DNA of 64,000 nucleotides from Planococcus lenghuensis (GCF_001999905.1 NZ_CP019640.1:3080001-3144000), one strand, 5' to 3'. Shown: positions 42,701-50,704, numbered from the stretch's first letter. The notes: generated by a model not told the origin, from the letters alone. Translations and numbers: made by a program.

Positions 42701-44326
42701 TTATTCGTAAATTCCTACGCCGTCAAAACCATTTTCAACAGCGGTTACTTCAGCGCTTTCCGTTCCATATAAGTCAATCGCCGATTGGACGATTGCCTTT
42801 CGTGCATCACTGAAGTTCGATGTCGCCGTTAGGTATACCGTCAATGCCCGGTAATAAATCTGGCCCAATTTTTCTTTTCCGATTTCTTCTCCGATCAGGT
42901 AAGCCGCATGGTTCGTGATGGATGAATTGATATGCACCCCACCGTTATCCAGCTCTTCCGGCAACTCGTAGTACTCGTCCATATGTGATGGGTAGTTCCC
43001 TTCACCGTCTCCATACGGCGCATATGTCGCCCCCACGGGATATTTAGCCGGATCACTCAGACTTCTGAGTGAAGTTCTGCCGTCAGCAACAGCGCCAGGG
43101 CCCATGATATCTTCGCCCAGTTCCCAGTCTCCTTCGTCGATCAGGACGCCAAAGATATCTGCAAACGATTCATTAAGCGCACCGGACTGGAACTTATACT
43201 TAAGATTCGCCGAATGTGTGATAACACCGTGGGTCATTTCATGCGCCGCCACGTCCAGGCCGGCTGAGAGCGGAATGAAGAACGAACCGTCGCCATTCCC
43301 GTAAACCATTTCATGTCCTGTCCAAAACGCATTATTATAATCATTTCCGAAATTGACATACGAGTTAATGGCCATACCCTTACCATCCAATGAGTTACGT
43401 CCATGCTCATCCAAATAGTATTCATAAACCTGTTCAGAGTTGTAATGGGCATCCACAGCCGGTTTCAATTCATCGGCTTTCCAGGAAGCACTGTCATTCG
43501 TATAAATTTCCCAGGCTTTCGCATCAATCGTGTTGATTCCGTCCAATCCCTCATGGGAAGTATCCGTCAGCGAGAAGATGGCTCCCTCTTTCGGATTTTT
43601 CACTTTCGTAGTGTGAATCTTATAACTCTCCCCCAACACGCCCGTGCCGACCGCCTGCTGGTGATCATCACCTGTATGCATGATGGCATTATACTGATCG
43701 ATCACTTTTCCTGTGTTGGCATCCACAAAAACAAACCAGTTTCCCGGCTCTTCTGTAAGGAAATTGACATTCACTTTATAAGCCAGGTAATTGCCATTGC
43801 GAGTCGGATAAACAACCAGCTCGGAAGTAGGAGCTGCACTCAATTCCGCCGGTGCATTTACGGCTTCTTTTGCACGCTGCAATGCAGCAACGCTGCTTAC
43901 TTCCGGTGTTGTATCTATCACTTCGGCCTCCGGAACATGATGGCCATTCACCGCCACCACTTCATTGTCTTCACTGTAATGGACAATTACTTCTGCCCCT
44001 TCAACCGGCACACCGTTCGCTGTCTGGTTGAATCGGATGTGTGTCATGCCAAGTTCATCTTTTTGAACTTGCTTTACATGCATTTTGCCTTTCGGATTCT
44101 TAATGCCTGTTTCTTCCGTATTTTCTTCCAGATAATTAAATGCATCTTCAGCGTTGTTCGCTGTTCGCTTTTTTGCAATTTTTTCTTTTACGAACACAGG
44201 CACATTGGCATTGTCATTCCAGTTCTTAGCCGCCTTTGATGAGTCTGCCAGAACATTAGTCGCTGAAAAGGAGCTTGCTATAAGGGCTGATGATAATACA
44301 GTCGAAACGAGCATTTTTTTGTTCAA
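42701..44326 (-). CDS. Secreted thermolysin-like metalloprotease (M4)
   Basis: 541 residues from a TTG start (44326) with AGGAGGAATCATA. Signal peptide NKKMLVSTVLSSALIASSFS (cleavage after NVLA). FTP/PepSY pro-domain (about 50-190) that keeps the enzyme inactive until cut. The catalytic M4 domain has VAAHEMTHGVITHSANLKYK (HExxH, Glu base) and GALNESFADIFG (third ligand), and ends in HINSSITNHAAYLIGEEIG. Extracellular neutral protease, zinc and calcium dependent. Confidence 0.94.
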   Translation of the reverse strand: MNKKMLVSTVLSSALIASSFSATNVLADSSKAAKNWNDNANVPVFVKEKIAKKRTANNAEDAFNYLEENTEETGIKNPKGKMHVKQVQKDELGMTHIRFNQTANGVPVEGAEVIVHYSEDNEVVAVNGHHVPEAEVIDTTPEVSSVAALQRAKEAVNAPAELSAAPTSELVVYPTRNGNYLAYKVNVNFLTEEPGNWFVFVDANTGKVIDQYNAIMHTGDDHQQAVGTGVLGESYKIHTTKVKNPKEGAIFSLTDTSHEGLDGINTIDAKAWEIYTNDSASWKADELKPAVDAHYNSEQVYEYYLDEHGRNSLDGKGMAINSYVNFGNDYNNAFWTGHEMVYGNGDGSFFIPLSAGLDVAAHEMTHGVITHSANLKYKFQSGALNESFADIFGVLIDEGDWELGEDIMGPGAVADGRTSLRSLSDPAKYPVGATYAPYGDGEGNYPSHMDEYYELPEELDNGGVHINSSITNHAAYLIGEEIGKEKLGQIYYRALTVYLTATSNFSDARKAIVQSAIDLYGTESAEVTAVENGFDGVGIYE

Positions 44327-44543
44327 ATATGATTCCTCCTAAAAGGTGATAATATCACTATAGGTTATATTTCCTTTTTTAGCAAATAAATGAACTTAAT
44401 ATTCTATATAGTATTTATTTTCCATTTTTTATTCAAATCCGACAAGACCGCTGCCCGTTATCCTGCCTTCAATATATTAAAGGATTGAACCCCCGCTGTT
44501 TTGGGAATAACTATAGCAATTGGACTAATAAGGAGGAGAAGAA

Positions 44544-45404
44544 ATGGACTACTTAAAGAAGCTGGGCAAGGAGCTCGGAGACGATAAAGCCACGACGCTC
44601 GCAGCAGCACAGGCATATTACTACATGCTTGCCATATTCCCGCTGCTGATTTTGCTTCTTACGATTTTGCCATACTTAAACATCAATCCGGACCAGGTCA
44701 CGATGTTTATCGAAGACACACTGCCGCCGGAACTCGCTTCAACTTTCACTGATAATATTGTCAATCTGGTCACCACTCCGCGCGGCGGATTATTGACACT
44801 CGGGCTACTCGGGACATTGTGGTCGGCGTCAAACGCAGTCAACGCTTTCATACTGGCGGTCAACCAGGCGTATGACGTGGAAGAGAACCGGTCATTCATC
44901 AAAAAAACCATACTGCGGCTTGTACTGACACTCGGCGCCATCATCGCCATTGCAGTGGCACTCGCTTTGCCGATCTTTGGCGGTGTCATCATTAACGCAC
45001 TTGTGGACGCAACCGGATTAAGTGCCGGATCGACGACATTATTGCATGTGCTGCGCTGGGTCATTTCGATTGTAGTGATCAGCCTTGTCCTTGCTGCAAT
45101 GTATCATTTTGGACCGGATGAACAGTTCCCGTTCAAGGAAGTACTGGTAGGAGCCATAGTCGCGACAGTGCTCTGGCAAGTCGTTTCTTTGCTGTTCTCT
45201 TTTTATGTATCGAATTTCGGAAATTACACAGCCACGTACGGAAGCCTCGGCGGGGTCATTATCCTGCTGCTTTGGTTCTTCCTGACTGGCCTGATTCTCG
45301 TGATAGGCGCTGAAATCAACGCAATGAATCATAAGCGAAAAAAGATCGAGAGACAGAATGTAAAAAATCAGCCGGCTCAAGTTACTGAACCCAAAACCGA
45401 ATAA
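44544..45404 (+). CDS. YihY/virulence-factor BrkB-family membrane protein
   Basis: 286 residues, six spans. Family features: AAAQAYYYMLAIFPLLILLL start, VNAFILAVNQAYDVEENRSF, and FGNYTATYGSLGGVIILLLW near the end. Once called RNase BN by error; now viewed as a membrane protein of unknown role. Hydrophilic C-terminal tail. A ribosome site AAGGAGGAGAAG is present. Confidence 0.9.
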   Translation: MDYLKKLGKELGDDKATTLAAAQAYYYMLAIFPLLILLLTILPYLNINPDQVTMFIEDTLPPELASTFTDNIVNLVTTPRGGLLTLGLLGTLWSASNAVNAFILAVNQAYDVEENRSFIKKTILRLVLTLGAIIAIAVALALPIFGGVIINALVDATGLSAGSTTLLHVLRWVISIVVISLVLAAMYHFGPDEQFPFKEVLVGAIVATVLWQVVSLLFSFYVSNFGNYTATYGSLGGVIILLLWFFLTGLILVIGAEINAMNHKRKKIERQNVKNQPAQVTEPKTE

Positions 45405-45412
45405 GAAATGAT

Positions 45413-45449
45413 AAAAACGTGCAAGCCGGCTCCGGCTTGCTCGTTTTTT
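45413..45449 (+). terminator. Terminator of the yihY-like gene
   Basis: AAAACGTGCAAGCCGG / CCGGCTTGCTCGTTTTTT. Confidence 0.85.
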
Positions 45450-45676
45450 ATGCCCCCTCATTTCCTGTCATTTCGGTTTCGGTCGGTAAAACTTCATCAG
45501 CAAAAACAATTTTTCCCGGCACAATTTCCTGGAATGCAGACGACCCCGATTCTTTCTGTCATGCTCCCCCCCTTTTTACTTGCATCGTTTTCATACCGGA
45601 CCCATAGTACAACGACCTAAAAAAAAGCGGATGGCCCAGATTCTTCTCAAAAGCCGAGTTTGTTTTCTAACAATTC
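45450..45676. other. Intergenic stretch upstream of the SOS mini-toxin
   Basis: No gene seen; pyrimidine-rich tracts only. Together with the controls that follow, it separates YihY from the toxin locus. Confidence 0.4.
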
Positions 45677-45701
45677 AAAACAAAAACAGGGCTTTTGTTT
45701 T
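45677..45701 (-). terminator. AT-rich hairpin, candidate 3' end of an antisense RNA
   Basis: AAAACAAAA - loop - TTTTGTTTT. On the minus strand this would end the candidate antisense transcript that begins near 45783. The stem is poor in G/C, so strength is doubtful. Confidence 0.35.
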
Positions 45702-45711
45702 AGCAAAAATA

Positions 45712-45741
45712 AGAACGTATGTTCTAATTAAATGTTATAAT
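45712..45741 (+). promoter_or_regulatory. LexA box over the toxin promoter
   Basis: GAAC-GTAT-GTTC (45713-45724) matches the Gram-positive LexA consensus CGAAC-N4-GTTCG core exactly in the inverted tetrads. It replaces the -35 region, 17 bp upstream of TATAAT (45736-45741). LexA binding would block transcription until DNA damage. Confidence 0.8.
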
Positions 45742-45782
45742 CATTACAAGAACGGCACTTCAGCGGAATGGAGGCGAAAGCA

Positions 45783-45890
45783 ATGACCAATTATGAGGTA
45801 TTCAGCCTGCTCATGCAATTAAGCGGAATTTTCATCGCCGCTTTTTCTGTCATCGTATCCATCCTCTTTTTCACAATGAAAAAGAAATGA
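45783..45890 (+). CDS. SOS-controlled small hydrophobic peptide, holin-like toxin type
   Basis: 35 residues. A polar start (MTNYEVFSLLMQLS) leads into one membrane helix (GIFIAAFSVIVSILFFTM) and a KKK tail. This matches the general form of the putative holin-like toxins found in Bacilli (type I toxin-antitoxin peptides). GGAGG lies 7-8 bp upstream of ATG 45783. It has its own promoter with a LexA box. By analogy with TisB it could depolarise the membrane after DNA damage. Toxicity is inference. Confidence 0.7.
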   Translation: MTNYEVFSLLMQLSGIFIAAFSVIVSILFFTMKKK

Positions 45891-45939
45891 AACCGGCTTC
45901 CGGACTCTCCTTCTTTCTCGCGCTTTGCCTGAAACTGGT

Positions 45940-45969
45940 TTGACCGGCAGTGTTTTAGTGAATTAATAA
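45940..45969 (+). promoter_or_regulatory. Promoter candidate of the SOD-like lipoprotein gene
   Basis: TTGACC (45940-45945), 18-bp spacer, TAATAA (45964-45969). Confidence 0.4.
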
Positions 45970-46001
45970 GTAAACGGTACTTTCGAAAGGAGAGAAAGCA
46001 G

Positions 46002-46739
46002 ATGAAAAAACAATGGCTGCTGGTTATACTCGGCCTTGTTTTACTCGTGCTGCTCGCAGCTTGTGGCGGAGAAGACGGCGGAGAAGGCACAGTGGACGAA
46101 GAAGAAGTCGCTGTGGATAATGAAGAAGGAACAGATACTGAAATAGTGGACAACTCAGAAGAAGGCGACGAGCCTGAAGCACCGGTGCTCGGTGAAAATG
46201 AAGAAGATGCGGATACACCGGTAGAACAAGGCGACGGCGGAAACGACGCAGACGCAGAAGGGCCGACCGATGAAGGCGCTGACCCGCTGAATGAAATTGA
46301 GGTTGACAGTGAAACAGGCGAAGTTGAATCGCTTCGGGTTGATCTTTTAAACACAGAAGCCGACCTTGTCGGTTATGCGGATATTATTCAGGAGGAACGC
46401 GGAATTGTTGTCCAGCTGGATATCGCCGATCTTGAACCCGGCGTGCATGCGATTCATTTCCATATCGGAAGCACTTGTACACCGCCGGATCAGGAAGGTG
46501 AAGGAGAGCCTATGCTGACACCAGGCACGCTGCCTGATATAACGGTTGAAGAAAACCGGACAGCTATGGCAGAATTCGCTGTGGAAGATGCGACACTTCA
46601 GCCTGATGATGCAAACTCATTAATGGCAGAAGAAGGAACTTCTTTTGTTATCCACGAATCACCGGCTGAAGCCATTACCCTCCCGGAAGCAGAAGCTGGA
46701 GAAGCTGACATTCTTGCTTGCGGTACGATCACACCATAA
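46002..46739 (+). CDS. Lipoprotein with degenerate Cu/Zn superoxide dismutase domain
   Basis: 245 residues. Signal peptide with lipobox LLAAC (Cys near 21). A very acidic low-complexity linker covers about residues 22-105. A C-terminal SOD_Cu-like beta-barrel follows. GVHAIHFHIGSTC keeps the two copper His and the disulfide Cys; SFVIHE keeps the third His, and ILACGTI the second Cys. But the zinc loop with the bridging His, two further His and Asp is missing: the chain goes from CTPPDQEGEGEPM directly to TPGTLPDITVEENR. So it has no zinc site and an incomplete copper site. Anchored outside the membrane; dismutase activity is doubtful. Confidence 0.8.
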   Translation: MKKQWLLVILGLVLLVLLAACGGEDGGEGTVDEEEVAVDNEEGTDTEIVDNSEEGDEPEAPVLGENEEDADTPVEQGDGGNDADAEGPTDEGADPLNEIEVDSETGEVESLRVDLLNTEADLVGYADIIQEERGIVVQLDIADLEPGVHAIHFHIGSTCTPPDQEGEGEPMLTPGTLPDITVEENRTAMAEFAVEDATLQPDDANSLMAEEGTSFVIHESPAEAITLPEAEAGEADILACGTITP

Positions 46740-46748
46740 TGAGCAATT

Positions 46749-46776
46749 AAGAGCGGAAGTTTCCGCTCTTTTTTCT
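46749..46776 (+). terminator. Terminator of the SOD-like gene
   Basis: AAGAGCGGAAGTTTCCGCTCTT followed by TTTTT. Confidence 0.85.
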
Positions 46777-46856
46777 GTGCCTGTTCTTAAGCTGTTCAGC
46801 AGATTTCTGAATCCTGCTACACTGGAATCATTACGAGTTAGGGGGATACATATTTT

Positions 46857-47720
46857 ATGATTCAAAAACCGATCAATACATTTTCTATTGCAGGCTTTGA
46901 TCCGGCAACCGGTGAACTCGGCATTGCAGTTGCGTCCAAATTCCTTGGTGTCGGCGCAGTGGTTCCGTTTGCAAAAGCAGGCATCGGGGCAATCGCAACC
47001 CAATCCTGGGCGAATCTGAGTTACGGAACAGACGGATTGGCATTACTGGAACAGGGAGCTAGGCCTGAGGAGGTTATTCAGCAATTGACAGAGAAAGACG
47101 AGCAGGCTGCTTTGCGTCAAGCCGGCATTGTCGATGCACAAGGCCGCAGCGCCACATTTACCGGGGAAGATTGCTACGATTGGGCCGGTGGTATTGCCCG
47201 GAGGAATTTCGCTGCCCAAGGAAACATCCTTGTGAGTGAAGAAACCGTCCAAGCGATGGCAGCTACATTCGAGAACACGGCGGGCTCACTGGCTGAGCGT
47301 CTTCTTGCCGCTCTCGCAGCAGGCGAAGAAGCCGGCGGCGACAGCCGCGGCAAACAATCAGCCGCCCTCCTTGTAGTGAAAGAAAACGGAAGTTACGGCG
47401 GATACAATGACCGCTATATCGACCTTCGGGTGGATGATCACCAATTGCCCGTCCAGGAACTGAACCGGATCTTCCGTCTCCATCAATTATACTTTGAACC
47501 TTCCAGAAAAGAAGATATCATAAAAATCGAAGGGGCAACGGAAGAAGAACTTGTTGCTGCCCTGAAACGGGCCGATTTCTTGAAAAAGGATGAGCCAACC
47601 CGCGAACAGCTGCTGGAAGCTGTTAAATCTTATCACCTCATTGAAAACTTTGATGAACGTCTGCAGGAAGAAGGCTTTATCGACAGAAAAGTACTGGATT
47701 ATATGAACGTTCAATTCTAA
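46857..47720 (+). CDS. DUF1028 family Ntn-hydrolase-like protein
   Basis: 287 residues. The first 215 form the DUF1028 domain (NTFSIAGFDPATGELGIAVA start, IGAIATQSWANLSYGTDGLA, GGDSRGKQSAALLVV, GGYNDRYIDLRVDDH). The C-terminal 70 residues are a helical extension with a putative peptidoglycan-binding-like module. The family is Ntn-hydrolase-like; the reaction is not established. It has its own terminator. GGGGGATAC upstream. Confidence 0.87.
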   Translation: MIQKPINTFSIAGFDPATGELGIAVASKFLGVGAVVPFAKAGIGAIATQSWANLSYGTDGLALLEQGARPEEVIQQLTEKDEQAALRQAGIVDAQGRSATFTGEDCYDWAGGIARRNFAAQGNILVSEETVQAMAATFENTAGSLAERLLAALAAGEEAGGDSRGKQSAALLVVKENGSYGGYNDRYIDLRVDDHQLPVQELNRIFRLHQLYFEPSRKEDIIKIEGATEEELVAALKRADFLKKDEPTREQLLEAVKSYHLIENFDERLQEEGFIDRKVLDYMNVQF

Positions 47721-47724
47721 TGTA

Positions 47725-47754
47725 AAAAAAGGATGCCGGATGGCATCCTTTTTT
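47725..47754. terminator. Bidirectional terminator
   Basis: AAAAAAGGATGCC-GGAT-GGCATCCTTTTTT between convergent DUF1028 and DUF2071 genes. Confidence 0.9.
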
Positions 47755-48446
47755 CACATTATCCTCTCAATAACCGGCGGGTAAAACCACACTTTTTCAA
47801 ACTTCGAGTAATGAGCAAGCGGTTCACCCCCACGCCAGTCAGTCCGAATGAATGCAGCCAGTGAATTGCAGCGGATATTGTAAGTCACCGGCTGTAATTT
47901 CCATGATTCGTGCCGGATATCGACCCGGATAAGCTGCCTGGCTGGTTTTGTCCAAAGCGAGTAGCGCTCAGTCAGCCAAATATCAAGCGAAGAGCGATTT
48001 ATGAATTTGGGCATTGCGGTATAGTCAACGCCAAACCTTTCAGGGAAACATCCTTTATGCACCCGCTCGCTGCTGAATCGCTGATTACAGCCGGCTCTTT
48101 TGAAATCCATTGCCGCACGCCTGTACGGCAACAGCATGCCGGCAGTCCATACAATCGGCCTGCTGTCGGCATCAAGCGAAAAAAAATAGACACCGGATCT
48201 TCCGCCGTACCGGACGTATGTCCGCACATTCAATTCCAGGTACCGGCACCCGCCAGGCACCGGCGGCATATATCGGGGACACGTCTCTCGTGCTTCAAAA
48301 GGAACCACACTAAGCCAAGCCTGCCCGTTGAATAAATCCAGCTCCAATTCTCCAGGAATATGGGGACGCAAGTATTCAGGATCGATTGGCCAATGAAAAA
48401 ACGTCAGATCGTGCCATTCCTGTGTCATTATCCAAGCCGTTTCCAT
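47754..48446 (-). CDS. DUF2071 family protein (YqjF-type)
   Basis: 230 residues. TQEWHDLTFFHWPIDPEYLR start, ELDLFNGQAWLSVVPFEARE, VRTYVRYGGRSGVYFFSLDA, then ERYSLWTKPARQLIRVDIRH. This is the acetoacetate-decarboxylase-like beta fold of DUF2071/YqjF. Substrate unknown. SD GAGGAGAG upstream. Confidence 0.87.
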   Translation of the reverse strand: METAWIMTQEWHDLTFFHWPIDPEYLRPHIPGELELDLFNGQAWLSVVPFEARETCPRYMPPVPGGCRYLELNVRTYVRYGGRSGVYFFSLDADSRPIVWTAGMLLPYRRAAMDFKRAGCNQRFSSERVHKGCFPERFGVDYTAMPKFINRSSLDIWLTERYSLWTKPARQLIRVDIRHESWKLQPVTYNIRCNSLAAFIRTDWRGGEPLAHYSKFEKVWFYPPVIERIM

Positions 48447-48461
48447 GCTTTTTCTCTCCTC

Positions 48462-48492
48462 AAAAAAGGACCTCTTAACTAAAAGAGGCCCT
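48462..48492 (-). terminator. Terminator of the manganese catalase gene
   Basis: AGGACCTCTT-AACTAA-AAGAGGCCCT, T-run on the minus strand. Confidence 0.75.
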
Positions 48493-48499
48493 CGCTCGA

Positions 48500-49336
48500 T
48501 TAAGCGTTATTGTCGCCTTGAATATCTTCCATTGGAAGTGTATCGTGTGCTTTTGGAGACGCAGGCTCAAGTTTCGGAATACCACCGAATGGGCGGCCTT
48601 GTTCATACTTGAATTGCGAGCCGTCCGGGGCCGGCATCTTAAGCCAGTCCAGTTTTGAACTTTCTTCCCCTTCCGAGCAGTTATACAGCGTATGAGAGTG
48701 CTCGGATGGTTCGATATTGGCCGGGAATGTCGATGGTGTCACGACACCTTCTTTCGATTCCAGGTCTCTGATAGACGCGATCCATTGGTTCTGGTGCATG
48801 GTATCCCGTGCAACAAGGAATGCCAGTGCATCTTTGACTCCTTGGTCATCCGTCATGCCATAAAGACGAGCCACTTGCAGCCGACCTTGGGATTCCGCAT
48901 TCAGGTTTGCACGGAAATCAGCCAGCAAATTGCCGCTTGCAATGATGTAACCGGCATTCCATGGCACACCGACACTGTCCTTAGGTGAAGCACCAAGTCC
49001 GTGTACAATCGCATGTTGCGGATTGCTGCCGCTCAGAATCGCATTGATCGTCGGGTCACTGGAAGCTTTCTCCTGTTCGTAGACGGATCCGTCCAGCAGA
49101 CGGGCGATCAGCGTTGCCAGCAGCTCCACGTGCGCAATTTCTTCGGTACCTATGTCCATTAATAGATCTTTATATTTTTCATTTCCACGGAGTGACCACC
49201 CCTGGAATAAGTATTGCATGAAAATTGTCATTTCACCGTACTGTCCGCCAAGCACTTCCTGCAGTTTTCTGGCAAACACCGGATCCGGCCGTTCAGGCTT
49301 CGCTTCATATTGCAGTTCTTTTCTGTGGAAGAACAT
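48500..49336 (-). CDS. Manganese catalase
   Basis: 278 residues, four-helix bundle with a dimanganese centre. Ligand segments are QYGEMTIFMQYLFQGW (first Glu) and IGTEEIAHVELLATLI (Glu and His), with a later Glu in LNAESQGRLQVARLY and His in ARDTMHQNQWIASI. It breaks down hydrogen peroxide without heme. ATG 49336 with AAGGAGG; the frame upstream to 49399 is open but has no start signal. It stands in a run of stress genes. Confidence 0.94.
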   Translation of the reverse strand: MFFHRKELQYEAKPERPDPVFARKLQEVLGGQYGEMTIFMQYLFQGWSLRGNEKYKDLLMDIGTEEIAHVELLATLIARLLDGSVYEQEKASSDPTINAILSGSNPQHAIVHGLGASPKDSVGVPWNAGYIIASGNLLADFRANLNAESQGRLQVARLYGMTDDQGVKDALAFLVARDTMHQNQWIASIRDLESKEGVVTPSTFPANIEPSEHSHTLYNCSEGEESSKLDWLKMPAPDGSQFKYEQGRPFGGIPKLEPASPKAHDTLPMEDIQGDNNA

Positions 49337-49602
49337 ACTGTATTGCCTCCTTATTATGGGTTTATTTTCCGTGACTTTCAGGTTCAATGACCGTTTCAAA
49401 TGCTTCAGGACTTGCAGTACCGGAACTTTCTTCCGACTGTACCAACTCCTGTATCAGTGACTGTCAGCCGCTGATTCAGCTATTCGCGCATTCATCTTTA
49501 CCGTCTTTTGTTCAGCGGAATTCCCTTCCTCCTTCCATTTTCAGCCATGCTATACTTTTACCCAGCTCCTTACTATTGAAACGCTTCCCTTTGTAAATAA
49601 TG
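49337..49602. other. Intergenic stretch upstream of manganese catalase
   Basis: About 270 bp. No further gene seen. No clear sigma-A or sigma-B promoter for the catalase could be fixed. Confidence 0.4.
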
Positions 49603-49627
49603 AAAGAGAGCGCCCCAGCGCTCTCTT
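49603..49627 (-). terminator. Terminator of the gsiB-like gene
   Basis: AGAGAGCGC-CCCA-GCGCTCTCT, nine-base-pair stem. Confidence 0.75.
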
Positions 49628-49649
49628 CACTTTTCCTCATTAAAATTAA

Positions 49650-50057
49650 TCAACTATTGTCGTTGTCGCCGCGGCGTTCTCCGCCTTTTTGACCGATCTC
49701 TTCATAGAACTCACGGTCATGATTCTCAGAAGTGGCTTCGCCGCCTTTTTTTCCGATTTCCTGATAGAATTCTTCATCGTGATTTTCGGAAGTGGCTTCG
49801 CCGCCTTTTTTCCCGATTTCCTGATAGAATTCTTCTCCATGGCTCTCAGAGGTAGCTTCGCCGCCTTTTTCACCAATTTCTTTGTAGAAGTCCTCTCCAT
49901 GGCTTTCAGAGGTAGCTTCGCCGCCTTTTTGGCCGATTTCCTGATAGAACTCTTTGTCATGATTTTCAGAAGTCGCCTGGCCGCCTAAGCGTCCTGCTTC
50001 CTCCGTGCTCATTTTGCCGTCATCATTGCGGTTGTTGTTTCCTTTGTTTTGTGCCAT
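49650..50057 (-). CDS. gsiB: KGG-repeat general stress protein (GsiB-like)
   Basis: 135 residues. Five consecutive 20-residue units of the type QKGGEATSESHGEDFYKEIG, plus a first partial one (GRLGGQATSENHDKEFYQEI). This is the hydrophilic KGG-repeat (LEA-like) stress protein of Bacillus. No catalytic site; protects proteins or membranes in dry or ethanol stress (inference). ATG 50057 with GGAGGAATTG; an upstream in-frame start at 50099 would not match the family. A sigma-B-like promoter lies about 60-75 bp upstream. Confidence 0.9.
   Translation of the reverse strand: MAQNKGNNNRNDDGKMSTEEAGRLGGQATSENHDKEFYQEIGQKGGEATSESHGEDFYKEIGEKGGEATSESHGEEFYQEIGKKGGEATSENHDEEFYQEIGKKGGEATSENHDREFYEEIGQKGGERRGDNDNS
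49681..49980. repeat. Five 60-bp tandem repeats inside gsiB
   Basis: Units begin at 49681, 49741, 49801, 49861 and 49921, all starting CCGCCTTTTT, and a short sixth at 49981. Exact codon phase (20 codons each), so length changes keep the frame. The middle units are nearly identical. Confidence 0.9.
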
Positions 50058-50108
50058 TTTCAATTCCTCCTTCAAAAAATTTGTTAGTGAATCACTCACA
50101 CTATTACT

Positions 50109-50134
50109 TTAGCCATAAGTGCTTCTTTTCAAAC
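50109..50134 (-). promoter_or_regulatory. Sigma-B-like promoter of the gsiB-like gene
   Basis: On the minus strand GTTTGA (50129-50134), 14-bp spacer, GGCTAA (50109-50114). The -10 differs from GGGTAT at two or three places. Confidence 0.5.
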
Positions 50135-50216
50135 GAGTTAATGGAAGATGTAATATATCTGTAATATTATACCATCTTCTATAAGTGTTTCAGTCTTTAC
50201 AGGTCTTAAGGTATAA

Positions 50217-50387
50217 GTGAAAGAAGCGGAAAAGAAGCTTGATATAGCAGTACTTATTCTTTTTTTCCTAGTTTCTCTGTATATTTCTATTATTTTTATT
50301 GAGTACTTCTGTAAGAAAAAATATTCTGGACTTTTTTGTAATATTACTGTAATAATATATGAATACTTTGGAAATAATTATTTTTAG
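50217..50387 (+). CDS. Small membrane protein in an AT-rich islet (56 aa)
   Basis: GTG-started ORF of 56 codons. A charged N-terminus (KEAEKKLD) is followed by a long hydrophobic helix (IAVLILFFLVSLYISIIFIE) and then CKKKYSGLFCNITVIIYEYF. AAGGTATAA precedes the GTG at short distance. The region is far richer in A/T than neighbours, where a stop-free run of 57 codons is unlikely. I know no family. It may be a laterally acquired small membrane peptide, but could be chance. Confidence 0.4.
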   Translation: MKEAEKKLDIAVLILFFLVSLYISIIFIEYFCKKKYSGLFCNITVIIYEYFGNNYF

Positions 50388-50409
50388 GTCATCTGGTATA
50401 AGTGCTTCT

Positions 50410-50644
50410 GTAAAAAATATACAAAAAAACAATGTTGATTTTGCATTACAAAGACAGAAAACAAAAACGGGAAAGCTGATTCATTTGCAGCCAACAAAGC
50501 AACGGTGTATCCATGAATTGGACGTAACAATGAGACGGACGTCCTTTTCGCCTCACTGTAAAAACCAAGGAGACACCAAAAGAATGAGGGGCCTTCTTTG
50601 CGCCGAAGCGGTCTGTAATTGTTTCGTTCTTTAATCCAATTTTT
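50410..50644. repeat. Degenerate extragenic repeat element (copy 3)
   Basis: No gene. The right side carries GGGGCCTTCTTTGCGCC and ends in TTCTTTAATCCAATTTTT (50627-50644), the terminus also found at 13609 and 28556. Left part begins after the AT-rich islet. Confidence 0.45.
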
Positions 50645-50653
50645 ACAGACATC

Positions 50654-50685
50654 AAAAAAGAGCATCCGGCCGGATGCTCTTTTTC
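50654..50685. terminator. Terminator of ohr
   Basis: A perfect palindrome centred at 50669/50670, AGAGCATCCGG / CCGGATGCTCT, A and T runs at each side. Confidence 0.9.
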
Positions 50686-50704
50686 GAGAGTTCTTCATCT
50701 TGTT

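Larger units (their letters stand above)
45677..45783 (-). ncRNA. Candidate antisense RNA to the toxin leader
   Basis: A minus-strand promoter (TTGCAT 45813-45818, 17 bp, CATAAT 45790-45795) would start an RNA at about 45783. The RNA would run back over the toxin start codon, ribosome site and 5' leader to the hairpin at 45677-45701, about 105 nt. This is the arrangement of type I antitoxins. Inferred from sequence only. Confidence 0.35.

Noticed and set aside
49689-49988. Long open frames on the plus strand across the gsiB repeats
   Set aside because: They are mirror frames of a 60-bp codon-phased repeat; the minus-strand KGG protein with ribosome site is clearly the real gene.
50359-50698. 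ORFs on both strands in the gap before ohr
   Set aside because: No start signals, and the region matches the dispersed repeat; only the 56-codon frame at 50217 was kept as low-confidence.
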